A DNA stretch of 64,000 nucleotides from an uncultured Clostridia bacterium (GTDB lineage: Bacteria > Bacillota > Clostridia > TANB77 > CAG-508). This document shows positions 17,056 to 25,549 of the stretch, one piece after another; position 1 is the stretch's first letter; the number at the start of each line of letters is the position of its first letter. The position numbers and the translations under genes were made by a program. The stretch spans positions 1-64,000 of the forward strand of contig CAKOWZ010000003.1 of NCBI GenBank assembly GCA_934129745.1, written 5' to 3'. The notes under the pieces are model-generated. The model saw only the letters and a list, made by a program, of their open reading frames with translations. It searched no databases and was not told where the DNA came from.

Positions 17056-17213
17056 ATGTTTCCTTCCTTTTTAAAATATATTTATTCAATATATATCTTT
17101 GGTACTTGTGATATAGTTTATCTCTATACTCTAATGGCGAAACCCAAAGAATTCTATGATCTTTTTCTATGGGTTCTAAAATCTTTTTAATTTCTTCTAT
17201 ATTGTACTATAAA
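17056..17213 (-). pseudogene. Truncated gene upstream of the TIM barrel gene
   Basis: About 50 codons in frame, including EEIKKILEPIEKDHRILWVS and EYRDKLYHKYQRYIL, run from the leftward promoter of repeat R1 to a stop overlapping the next start. No start codon; the 5' part is lost exactly at the repeat. Family not recognised. Confidence 0.5.
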
Positions 17214-17375
17214 ATATCAAAATTTTCCATACTCTCATTGAAATTTAATAAGAATTCATATATAATATTTTTAGAAAGAGAGCGTTATTGTTCGTAAGCT
17301 GTTGCTTAACCGCTTCATTTGAAGATAACTTATGGACTAATTAAGGTTCGTAAGTTTTTATTTTATATAAATAAT
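17201..17375. repeat. Island repeat unit R1
   Basis: Leftward promoter TGGAAA-17-TACAAT (17229 down to 17201). Rightward promoter TTGAAA (17238-17243)-17-TATAAT (17261-17266). Then GTTCGTAAGCTG, core CCGCTTCATTTGAA (17310-17323, one mismatch) and a terminator ACTTATGGAC.../...TTCGTAAGT with T5. The right half diverges after about 17380. Confidence 0.8.
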
Positions 17376-17386
17376 ACAAAAATGAT

Positions 17387-17415
17387 AAAGACAATGCCAA
17401 CTAAGCATTGTCTTT
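17387..17415 (-). terminator. Terminator of the PepC-like gene
   Basis: AAAGACAATGC / GCATTGTCTTT hairpin just after the stop at 17420 on the minus strand. Confidence 0.75.
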
Positions 17416-17419
17416 ACTA

Positions 17420-18745
17420 TTAAAATGGATCTTTTATTTCAAACTCTATCGCATCTTGCTTTAATAATTCTAATTGTTCTTCTGATAAATATTTTTTATT
17501 TATAATTGCTTGTAATATAAATTCGTCAAAATAATTATCATTCATTATATAATACCCATTAACTTTTTCTTCTGTACCATAACTATCTTCTAATTTCCAT
17601 CTTTGAGGTTTATTATTTTCTAATAGATTTACTCCACAAATTGACATACAATGATGAGGATATATATCATGAGTATTTAAAGCATCTTCTTTTGTTAGAA
17701 AATCAAATCCAAATGTATTTTTATAATTAAATAATCTAGTATCTAATACCCCAGATTTTTTATCTCTAAACTTTCTTAAATTAATCCTTATATAAATAGG
17801 CATATTATCTTTGAGTTGTTTAATTGCTAATTCCTTTATTTCATTTATAGGTAAATTTAAAAATTCAACATAACTACCTTGATAAATATTTCCAAGATAT
17901 TTTTCTCTATATAATTTATAGTATTCTTTATTATACATAGGTATATTACCTAAAGAAACAAAATCATTTAAGTTAATACTTAAAAAATTATCTCTAAATT
18001 CCATCGGTGTCATATGATCATATCTCATATAGTTTGATTCTTTATCTTTGTATTCATAATCAAATTTCATTTTAGGTTCTCCTAAAATCTTTGATAAAAA
18101 GATATAATTTTCTTCTAAATATGATTCTTTCATTTTTCTTAAATCATCAATATTGGTATTTTCTCTTTTTGCATTTAATAATTTAATACAATCTTTTTTT
18201 ACTTTATCATTGAATAAACCAGTAATATTTTGCATTCTTAAACTTTCGAATACATCAGGCATATACTCATAAGGCATTAAACCATATTTGTTTACAATAG
18301 AAACAAACCATTGCCAATGCCCACCCTCATTTACACAATATTGTAATATATCTTCTTTATCTATATATTCCCAGTCAGTATTTTGTATATTTATGATATT
18401 TTCATAAGCATTATTAGACTTTTCTAATTTATCAAAAAACGCAATATAATTATTTGATAGTGCAAATTTTTTTAAATCAATATTCAAGTTTTTTGCCATA
18501 TCATATTGAATAGTATTTAATCCACAATAAATCCAACATCTATAATTATCTTTTTGGTCATATCTTTTTCCATCTGGTAATTCAATATTAAAAACAGGTT
18601 GATTCTCTTCAATTATTCTTCTATCAATACAACTTTTTTCTAATCCATTTTCAGTTATTGCATTTTCAATAATTCTATTAGTTGAATTACTATTATATGT
18701 ATTACTAAAATTATTTATTAAATCAAGTGTTATTTGTTTTTCCAT
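17420..18745 (-). CDS. Aminopeptidase C / bleomycin hydrolase-like peptidase with altered active site
   Basis: About 441 residues from MEKQITL, with AAAGGAAG upstream. Family landmarks of C1B peptidases: DNYRCWIYCGLNTIQ (catalytic Cys in RCW), a GGHWQWFVSIVNKYGLMP block, HHCMSICGV (catalytic His), and KLEDSYGTE where the family has ENSWG. The third catalytic position is thus Asp instead of Asn. Length matches PepC (about 445). It follows the YhcG-type pseudogene and is the second island module. Active but altered, or a non-peptidase relative, cannot be told. Confidence 0.85.
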   Translation of the reverse strand: MEKQITLDLINNFSNTYNSNSTNRIIENAITENGLEKSCIDRRIIEENQPVFNIELPDGKRYDQKDNYRCWIYCGLNTIQYDMAKNLNIDLKKFALSNNYIAFFDKLEKSNNAYENIINIQNTDWEYIDKEDILQYCVNEGGHWQWFVSIVNKYGLMPYEYMPDVFESLRMQNITGLFNDKVKKDCIKLLNAKRENTNIDDLRKMKESYLEENYIFLSKILGEPKMKFDYEYKDKESNYMRYDHMTPMEFRDNFLSINLNDFVSLGNIPMYNKEYYKLYREKYLGNIYQGSYVEFLNLPINEIKELAIKQLKDNMPIYIRINLRKFRDKKSGVLDTRLFNYKNTFGFDFLTKEDALNTHDIYPHHCMSICGVNLLENNKPQRWKLEDSYGTEEKVNGYYIMNDNYFDEFILQAIINKKYLSEEQLELLKQDAIEFEIKDPF

Positions 18746-18758
18746 ATTTTCTTCCTTT

Positions 18759-19752
18759 CTAATTATTATCAATTAAATTTTTCATTTCTTTCAATTTAGA
18801 TTCTAATAATTTTTTATCTATTAATTTTAATTTATATTCAGAAATCATAGTTTGAGACATATTTTTACTAATTGAATATTCGACAACATCTTCATCTTTT
18901 GAACTACATAATATAACACCAACACTTGGATTTTCCTGTGTTTTTTTCACATCTTTATCTAATGCTTCTAAATATAAATTCATTTTTCCTAAATATTCTG
19001 CTTTAAATTCTCCGAGTTTTAATTCAAATGCAACTAAGCAAGATAATTCTCTGTTATAAAATAGTAAATCAATGAAGAAGTCGTGATTTCCAACTTGAAC
19101 TCTATATTCATCACCGATAAAAGTAAAATCTTTACCAACTTCTAATATAAAATCTTTTAAATTTTTTATAATCGCATTTTTTAAATCTTTTTCAGAAAAT
19201 TCATTTGGTAAATCTAAAAATTCTAAGCTGTAAGTATCTAAAATTTTTGTGTTTGGAATAATCATCTTCATCAATAGTTTTATTTATTGTAGGCAATTGT
19301 TTTCCATCTGAAAGCATATATCTTTCATAATATGCTGATGATATTTGTCTATCTAATTCTCTTTTTGAATAATTATTTTTAATCGATAATTTTAAATAAA
19401 AATGCCTTTCTTCTTTGCTTTTAGCTCCACTCAAAATCAATAAATTGTTTGTCCATGACAATTGCGTCACCAGTGGTGTCGCAATCTCATCATCTTTATA
19501 AGTATTATAAAATTGAATCATTCGTTCTATATTTCTTTTAGTAAAACCTTTTATATTTGGATAATTATTTTTCATGAATTCTGATGCTTTAGTTGTTATT
19601 TTATCACCATAATTACTATTTTCTTTTATTTCATATAAAAATTTACCAACTTCTAAATATAATAAAATCATTTCTTCATTTACTTTTCTGTATGCATTAT
19701 TTTTTCTTTTTTCAATCATTTCAATTATTTGATTAAAATTTATATCTAACAT
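18759..19752 (-). pseudogene. YhcG/DUF1016-type PD-(D/E)XK nuclease, frameshifted
   Basis: The N-terminal frame starts at MLDINFNQIIEMIEKRK and shows the DUF1016 helical domain: GFTKRNIERMIQFYNTY, VTQLSWTNNLLIL, EERHFYLKLSIKNNYSKREL. The C-terminal frame holds the nuclease: HDFFIDLLFYNRELSCLVAF, ELKLGEFKAEYLGKMNLYL. The two overlap at 19201-19274 in different frames, where one intact protein of about 330 residues is expected. A one-base shift near 19270 splits them; there is no long homopolymer there. YhcG-family proteins are linked to mobile elements and restriction loci. Confidence 0.8.
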
Positions 19753-19795
19753 ATATAACCACATCCTTAAATAAGTTATCTGTAACTTTGCATAA

Positions 19796-19905
19796 ATTAT
19801 ACCATTTAATTTGAAAATTTTACATACTTTCATTAAAATTTACTGAGATTTTATATATAATAATTTTAGAAAGAGAACAAAGTTCGTAACTTGTATGTGA
19901 TTTGC
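19796..19905. repeat. Island repeat unit R2 (left half only)
   Basis: Leftward promoter TGTAAA-17-TATAAT (-10 at 19801-19796). Rightward TTAAAA (19833)-17-TATAAT (19856-19861), then AGAAAGAGAACAAAGTTCGTAAC. After that it diverges and lacks the tRNA-Gly core. The stretch 19906-20083 holds no gene that I can recognise. Confidence 0.7.
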
Positions 19906-20083
19906 TCCATAAGGTAAGATCGTCGCACCAATGTGACGTTATCAGACTACATAGCAAGAAATTAATTAAATTGAGTGTTTATATATTCCCATAATATTGG
20001 TTTATTTTGTCTTGTAAATAATCAATATTTAAGTTAAGGAGTCTTGTTATGTGACACCTTTTTTGGTACCTTTCATTAAAAGA

Positions 20084-20195
20084 AAAGGAGATTATCTATT
20101 ACCAGATTTATATTTAGAAAAAGACGAAAATTATGAAAGATTTGGAAGATATGGAATATTAAGATTACAGTATCAAGATTCAATAGCTTTTCAAC
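20084..20195 (+). pseudogene. tnpV: tnpV fragment
   Basis: The plus frame reads KGDYLLPDLYLEKDENYERF then GRYGILRLQYQ, the N-terminal third of TnpV, without start or C-terminus. It fuses into unrelated sequence that is coding on the other strand, and shows a Tn4451-like element also passed through this island. Confidence 0.7.
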
Positions 20196-20288
20196 TAAAT
20201 TATCACACATTTTTGTATCCGTTATTTTAGATAACTCAGCAAACTTATATACAATATCTTTTACTAATTTCTTTTTTGTTTTATCCAT
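20170..20288 (-). pseudogene. N-terminal fragment of an unknown gene
   Basis: Starts at 20288 with MDKTKKKLVKDIVYKFAELS and KITDTKMCDNLVEKLLN, then runs into the antisense of the tnpV fragment. Only about 39 residues look genuine. It follows the KilA-N gene pair on the same strand. Confidence 0.4.
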
Positions 20289-20301
20289 ACTCTAAAATCT
20301 T

Positions 20302-20874
20302 CTATAATAATTTTTTTAATTTGTCATATATAAATCTAGTTTGTTTATTTAAATGTTTATTTTCATCAAATTGCTTTTCAGTACCTGGTTTACAAAAATC
20401 TTCAAATTCTAAAGTAACTAATCTAACATTTTCTTTATTAACTTTATCTTCAAAAATCTTTAATGCTGTGTTCATATATCCTCTTACTGCACACCCAGCC
20501 ATAGCTTTATAATAGGATTTTTCTGGTAAATCGGATTTTAAATACAATTCCATTGCAATATCATCAGTTACTGTTCTTGGATTAGAGATAATAATTTTAT
20601 TACTTCTAAATACACCATGTGGTGCTGAATTACTAGGGCAATCAACTACCTCAGCATCTTCAGGTAATTCAACATCATAAATTGTATCCCCTCTAACTAA
20701 CCATCTTAATATTTTTGATTCAATACTAAAATTAAAGCCTCCCATTTTTTTAGGATCTAACTCTTTAGGATTCCATATTTTCGCTACATTCACTTCTCCT
20801 AATTTATATTCAAAATCTGATGCACCAGATTTTGTTCCAAACATTACTTTTAGATATTTACTCAAATAAACCAC
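20302..20874 (-). CDS. Hypothetical protein paired with KilA-N
   Basis: 190 residues, starting 6 bp after the KilA-N stop, so probably co-transcribed. Not recognised by function. A compact, well-ordered sequence with ILRWLVRGDTIYDVELPEDA, DCPSNSAPHGVFRSNKIII, TDDIAMELYLKS and YYKAMAGCAVRGYMNT. The strong conserved look suggests a real family in Clostridia. No signal peptide or membrane segment. The link to the DNA-binding neighbour is only by position. Confidence 0.6.
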   Translation of the reverse strand: MVYLSKYLKVMFGTKSGASDFEYKLGEVNVAKIWNPKELDPKKMGGFNFSIESKILRWLVRGDTIYDVELPEDAEVVDCPSNSAPHGVFRSNKIIISNPRTVTDDIAMELYLKSDLPEKSYYKAMAGCAVRGYMNTALKIFEDKVNKENVRLVTLEFEDFCKPGTEKQFDENKHLNKQTRFIYDKLKKLL

Positions 20875-20880
20875 CTCTTT

Positions 20881-21684
20881 CTATTTACTATTAAGATACT
20901 TTATATCCGTTTCATTAAGTATTTTCATTTGAGATATTGCTATTTTATTAAGTCTAACAAGCCTTTCAGATTGATTTAATCCATCATTTATAAATACCGA
21001 ATTAAGATTTTCTAAATTTGCCAAACATATTAATTCATTTATAGTTGCATGATCTCTAATGTTCCCATCTAGATTCTTATTTTTATTTCTCCATTCTTTA
21101 GCAGTCATACCAAATAGAGCCATATTTAAAACATCAGCTTCTTCAGCATATACATAATTAATTTGTTCTTTTGTTAACTCATTAGGTATTAAATTCTGTT
21201 TTATTGCATCAGTATGTATTCTGTAATTAATCTTTGAAAGTTCACGTTTTGCATTCCAGCCAAGTTGTTTTTGCTCTTCTGTTTTTAGTCTTTCAAATTC
21301 TTTAATAAGTAATAATTTAAACTTTGGACTAATCCACATACCAAATTCAAAAGCAATATCTTTATGGGCATAAGTTCCACCATATCTTCCTGCTTTTGAC
21401 ATTATACCAATTGCATTTGTTTTTTCTACCCATTCTTTAACACTAATTTTATAACTATTTAAACCTGCTTGACTTTTAATTATGGCGAATTCGCCATAAT
21501 TAAAATTAGGATTATGAATTTCTTCCCAAATACCTAAAAATTCAATAGTATTTCTATTCCTTAGCCAATCAGATACGAAGAAATCACCATCTTTAGATTT
21601 AAGCATATCCGTAATAGAAATATAATCTTCATCTTCTATTTTAAAATAAGAAATTTTCTGATTTAAAACTTTTAATTCTGCCAT
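20881..21684 (-). CDS. KilA-N domain protein, second paralogue
   Basis: 267 residues; GGAGG site. Same plan as the protein at 3247-4107: DYISITDMLKSKDGDFFVSD and WLRNRNTIEFLGIWEEIHNP, WVEKTNAIGIMSKAGRYGGT, YAHKDIAFEFGMWISPKFKL, then EEADVLNMALFGMTAKEW and NLDGNIRDHA. First gene of a pair with 20302-20874. The two paralogues are each beside relaxase or tnpV debris, suggesting the same class of element delivered both. Confidence 0.85.
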   Translation of the reverse strand: MAELKVLNQKISYFKIEDEDYISITDMLKSKDGDFFVSDWLRNRNTIEFLGIWEEIHNPNFNYGEFAIIKSQAGLNSYKISVKEWVEKTNAIGIMSKAGRYGGTYAHKDIAFEFGMWISPKFKLLLIKEFERLKTEEQKQLGWNAKRELSKINYRIHTDAIKQNLIPNELTKEQINYVYAEEADVLNMALFGMTAKEWRNKNKNLDGNIRDHATINELICLANLENLNSVFINDGLNQSERLVRLNKIAISQMKILNETDIKYLNSK

Positions 21685-21694
21685 TTATTCCTCC

Positions 21695-21886
21695 TCAACA
21701 TTTTTTTGAAAAATCTAAACTTATATACTCATAATTTTGTTTATTAAAATAAGAATATGTTCTTCCAGAGCCTGCACCTAAATCTAAAATTTTAGCGTTT
21801 TCAACTAGGTGTTGTTCAAATTTTTCATATACATATAAATCTTCAATATAAGTTCCAAATTCATTACTATATTGTTCTACTATCAA
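21695..21886 (-). pseudogene. Truncated SAM-dependent methyltransferase
   Basis: Only 63 residues: YSNEFGTYIEDLYVYEKFEQ, then motif I ILDLGAGSGRTYSYF, which binds S-adenosylmethionine, and YEYISLDFSKKC. The rest of a class I methyltransferase (usually 180 or more residues) is missing. Ends 10 bp before the KilA-N gene. Confidence 0.7.
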
Positions 21887-21944
21887 ATCATAATTTTTTG
21901 AACAGATTTTCTTTTATCAAAGGAACTTTTGGTAATATCTATTA

Positions 21945-23624
21945 TTATATCTCCTTTAAAATTTCTTCAAACTTTGTATAGCCGGTTTCTGCATTAATAT
22001 GTCCACCATTTTTTATAATATATTGTTTATCAGTAAGTTTGTCAGCAAATGCTTTTTCAACATCATATTTAACATATGGATCATTATCAGAATAATAGCA
22101 AACTATATCTTTGCAATATTTTTTTACATCATCAAAGTTATCAATAAACATTGGTTCATTAACAGCATCAAAATCAGAATCAATACCTAAATAATTGTTA
22201 AATCCACATACAAATATTAACTTCTTTACTTTTATCTGATTCGTTATTAGATATTTGCATACAAATATAGGTGCTATGCTATGAGCTATAATAACTGTAT
22301 TTTCATTTATATCTAATTTGTTTAAAACATTAGACCAATTTTCAAAATTTTGATTTCCTACACCAACTGGCATTTGCGGAATCAATACTTTTTTGTTATT
22401 TTTTTCTAATTGTTCTTTTAACCATGGAAACCAATTACCTTCATTTGAACCAAAACTTCCATGTAATATTAAATAATTTTTTTTCATCTTTTCTTTTTCC
22501 TTCACTTCTTTCCTATATTGTGCATATATAATATTTACAATATTATCAAATTTTTCTTTTGACTCAAAATTATGATAATAATTTTTGGAATATTCTTCAA
22601 ATTTTGTAAATTCTTCTGGTGTAAATTCATAACCATAAATGGTTACTTTATTATGAAATCTAACTTTTGCCATTGCTGCTTGAAGTTTACATAGAGGTAT
22701 AAAATCATCTTTTAAATAATTAAATAATTCCTCATAAGTCATTTTACCGTTAAATAAATTTGGATATTTATTATTTAAGTTTAACATTTTTCTAGCATCC
22801 CCATATTTCAATTCAATAGCGCCTTCTTTATAGACTGCATCATCTGGAATTAATTCATTTGGAATGTTTATAGAAACTTTAAATGAATTATTTTTTCTAG
22901 CATATTCTATTAAACTTGGAATTTGAATATGTACATTATCCAAATATTCTAACAAAAATAAGTAAAAAGAATATAATGTACTTTCTAAACCACTATCTGA
23001 TCTACCAAGCAAAGTATTGGAACTTGGAATTAAAGTCACTTCTGTTACATTGTTTTTTTGCACATTAAAAATTAATCCTTTATCCAAAATGCAAATAATA
23101 GAAATTTGATGTCTACCATTAATATTCTTATTTAATTCAAATAGTTTTTTTTGAATTTGTTCTAACGAGCAAGTAGAAGTATATGCAAATACAAATCCCA
23201 AAGGATAAACATTATCATATTGATTACGGATGATATTTCTATTAGGTAATTTAATAAGATTTCTTACACTTTCTACATTTTTAACGCTTTGTTCTAACGT
23301 AGAATAATCAAGTGTGGATTTAACTTCAATTGTTGCATAAACACTTTCAATAGGTAAAATTGAATTTGATTCTGTCTTAAAAAAACTTGGACAATTAAAA
23401 GCATCGTGTATTATGAAATCTTGTTGTTTACTTTGCTTTTGGTTATTATCGATAATTATTCCACTTGAAATAGAATATTTTTCTGGCAATAACTTTTTTA
23501 AATAATCTTTTAATAAATCTTCTCTTGCACTTCCTTTTACACCATTATGTTGGATTTGTTTTGTTATTCCTTCAAAATCAATTTTTAATTTTTTGGCTAC
23601 ATCTTCTAAATTGTAAATAAACAC
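21945..23624 (-). CDS. DUF6602-like nuclease domain fused to an RBBP9-type serine hydrolase
   Basis: 559 residues. N-terminal domain (1-330): HNGVKGSAREDLLKDYLKKL, SSGIIID, QDFIIHDAFNCPSF, and IESVYATIEVKSTLD, a PD-(D/E)XK-like set seen in DUF6602 proteins. From about 380 an alpha/beta hydrolase begins: YLILHGSFGSNEGNWFPWLK, nucleophile motif IIAHSIAP, acid in SDNDPYVKYD, and histidine in GGHINAE. RBBP9/YdeN-like hydrolases are usually separate proteins of about 180 residues. A stand-alone, broken copy of the hydrolase is at 25376-25545, so the fusion may have arisen by recombination. Confidence 0.65.
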   Translation of the reverse strand: MFIYNLEDVAKKLKIDFEGITKQIQHNGVKGSAREDLLKDYLKKLLPEKYSISSGIIIDNNQKQSKQQDFIIHDAFNCPSFFKTESNSILPIESVYATIEVKSTLDYSTLEQSVKNVESVRNLIKLPNRNIIRNQYDNVYPLGFVFAYTSTCSLEQIQKKLFELNKNINGRHQISIICILDKGLIFNVQKNNVTEVTLIPSSNTLLGRSDSGLESTLYSFYLFLLEYLDNVHIQIPSLIEYARKNNSFKVSINIPNELIPDDAVYKEGAIELKYGDARKMLNLNNKYPNLFNGKMTYEELFNYLKDDFIPLCKLQAAMAKVRFHNKVTIYGYEFTPEEFTKFEEYSKNYYHNFESKEKFDNIVNIIYAQYRKEVKEKEKMKKNYLILHGSFGSNEGNWFPWLKEQLEKNNKKVLIPQMPVGVGNQNFENWSNVLNKLDINENTVIIAHSIAPIFVCKYLITNQIKVKKLIFVCGFNNYLGIDSDFDAVNEPMFIDNFDDVKKYCKDIVCYYSDNDPYVKYDVEKAFADKLTDKQYIIKNGGHINAETGYTKFEEILKEI

Positions 23625-23655
23625 TTTATCCCCTCCGTTAAAATAATACGATATT

Positions 23656-23960
23656 ATTATACTATAAATGGCAAAAAATTCCCATACTTCCTTGAAAAAA
23701 TATGGGGATTACTATATAATAAATTTAGAAAGAGGGCGTTATGGTTCGTAAGCTGTAGTTTAACCGCTCCATTTGAAATCAACTTACGGCCTTAATTATT
23801 CGTAAGTTTTTTTATAATAAATAATATCGAAAAAGATGAAAATTATAAAAATAATTTAATTCTCTTTTTGTATTTTTAATGTAAGAGTAAAATCTGCGTC
23901 TAGCTAGCAAGCAATGAATTTGTACTACTATACAAATTCTTATATAGAAAATTCCCCAAT
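23656..23960. repeat. Island repeat unit R3 (complete)
   Basis: Leftward promoter TGGGAA-17-TATAAT (-10 at 23661-23656). Rightward TTGAAA (23692)-17-TATAAT (23715-23720). GTTCGTAAGCTGTAG, core CCGCTCCATTTGAA (23764-23777, identical to the tRNA end), terminator CTTACGGCC.../...TTCGTAAG plus T7, then the right-half hairpins including GAATTTGTA/TACAAATTC. The whole intergenic space 23625-23979 is this unit. Confidence 0.85.
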
Positions 23961-23979
23961 CCCCCTAAATAATCACTAT

Positions 23980-25161
23980 TTATTTTATATTTAATTTTTT
24001 TCTTTGATGAATTAATATGTAAGCTAATGTCAATTGTGCTAGCATGAATAATGCAGATAGTCCAAACATATATCTTAAACCAATAGCATACATAATCCCA
24101 CATAAAAATGTACCAATTGCCTCTCCTAATGAACCAACCATATATCTTAAATTGGTATATGCTAATTGTTTATCAAGTTCGATACTATTAATATATGGTG
24201 CATCTGTAACATTTTCATATGCTGTTGAAACTAGTAAAGACCAAGACATTGCACATATTACAACCACAATATTATTTGATAAAAATGCTAGAGTATAGCC
24301 TAAAAATCTTATTCCAAACTTTATAGTTATTGTAATGTAATCATTTTTTGGAGTAAAAAATTTAAGTGCTACTATTCCTATTATATCAGCAAGTATTCCT
24401 ATAATTAAAAAATACTTTGTTGCCGTACGATCTGTAAAGTTCAAATAATTAGTTAAGGTTAGCATTTTTAATCCTAGTGCAGTAGAATATGCTACTTGTC
24501 CTATTAAATAATATATAATATAAGTTGTTCTAAATTTATTTTTAAAGATATATTTAAATATGCTTTCATTTGAAACTTTTGTATCAACACTTTCTAGTTT
24601 AACATTAAATATAATTATTAATGATATAATAGAAAATATAATTGAAATTAATAAACATATATTATAATTAAATATTATTCCTAATATTGTTTTACCAATT
24701 ACAAAGCCACCTATTAATACTCCCAAATCTCTTCCTGAATATTCTACTAACTTTCGCTTACTATATAACGTATTACTTTTCTTAATTGTAACAATTAATG
24801 GATAAATACTAATAATTATTAATCGTTCTATAATTATATCAATAATAATGGATAAATTTATTAATGGACCTAAACTTGTATTATTTATAAAAAATAATAT
24901 AACTAAATTTATTATTTTAATTAGTAAAGCAATTGTTATAAATTTCTTTATCTTATCTAGTTTTATATATTTTGAAAAAATTAATATACCAACTACACAG
25001 AATAATGTTCCAAAACTTAAAATTCTACTTATTTGTGTTGGCTCAAGTCCATTATCTTGCATCCATAATTGTCTAAAATTATTCCATAATCCAATTGATA
25101 TACTAAATAATAATAGTATAATTAATATTTTATTTTCTGTTTTTTTCCATATCTTACTCAT
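23980..25161 (-). CDS. MFS transporter
   Basis: 393 residues with 10-12 hydrophobic helices, no signal peptide. The start (SKIWKKTENKILIILLLFSI) leads into helix 1; a central basic loop (around SNTLYSKRKLVEYSGRDLG) is followed by the second helical half and a basic end (HQRKKLNIK). Overall size and spacing fit the major facilitator superfamily. No substrate signature seen; drug or metabolite efflux are the usual choices. It is the only gene between units R3 and R4. Confidence 0.75.
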   Translation of the reverse strand: MSKIWKKTENKILIILLLFSISIGLWNNFRQLWMQDNGLEPTQISRILSFGTLFCVVGILIFSKYIKLDKIKKFITIALLIKIINLVILFFINNTSLGPLINLSIIIDIIIERLIIISIYPLIVTIKKSNTLYSKRKLVEYSGRDLGVLIGGFVIGKTILGIIFNYNICLLISIIFSIISLIIIFNVKLESVDTKVSNESIFKYIFKNKFRTTYIIYYLIGQVAYSTALGLKMLTLTNYLNFTDRTATKYFLIIGILADIIGIVALKFFTPKNDYITITIKFGIRFLGYTLAFLSNNIVVVICAMSWSLLVSTAYENVTDAPYINSIELDKQLAYTNLRYMVGSLGEAIGTFLCGIMYAIGLRYMFGLSALFMLAQLTLAYILIHQRKKLNIK

Positions 25162-25232
25162 TTATTACTCCTTTTGCATTCCTTATTATTTTAAATCGTA
25201 CATAAAATACTCCTGTAAAATTAACTAGCAAA

Positions 25233-25370
25233 ATTATACTATAAATTGCAAAAAATTCCTATACTTCCTTGAAAAAATATGGAAATTACTATATAATGTT
25301 TTTAGAAAGAGAGCGAGTTCGTAAGCTGTTGATTAACCGCTCCATTTGAAATCAACTTACGGACTTAATT
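25233..25370. repeat. Island repeat unit R4 (right half lost)
   Basis: Leftward -10 at 25238-25233. Rightward TTGAAA (25269)-17-TATAAT (25292-25297). GTTCGTAAGCTG, core CCGCTCCATTTGAA (25337-25350) and CTTACGGAC. Sequence then switches at about 25370 into a hydrolase gene fragment, so the terminator arm and right-half hairpins are missing. Confidence 0.8.
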
Positions 25371-25375
25371 GATTT

Positions 25376-25545
25376 AATATATTAGACCAATTTTCAAAAA
25401 TTTGATTTCCCACACCAACTGGCATCTGTGGAACTAAAACTTCTTTTCCGCTTTGTTCTATATATTCTTTTACCATACAAACCAATTACCATTTTTTGAA
25501 CCAAAACTTCCATGTATAATATATTTACTTTTTTTTATCCTCTTT
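25376..25545 (-). pseudogene. Truncated RBBP9-type hydrolase, cut at the R4 repeat
   Basis: Minus-strand frames read KYIIHGSFGSKNGNWFVW, then after a stop and shift EQSGKEVLVPQMPVGVG and NQIFENWSNILNQ. This matches residues about 385-440 of the protein at 21945-23624. The gene ends where the repeat core begins; the active-site Ser, Asp and His are lost. It directly follows the 1083-residue gene. Confidence 0.75.
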
Positions 25546-25549
25546 TATT

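Noticed and set aside
19906..19975. tRNA-like or relic sequence with GACGTTATC and CGTCGCACC motifs
   Set aside because: No cloverleaf could be drawn and the segment does not match the other repeat units.
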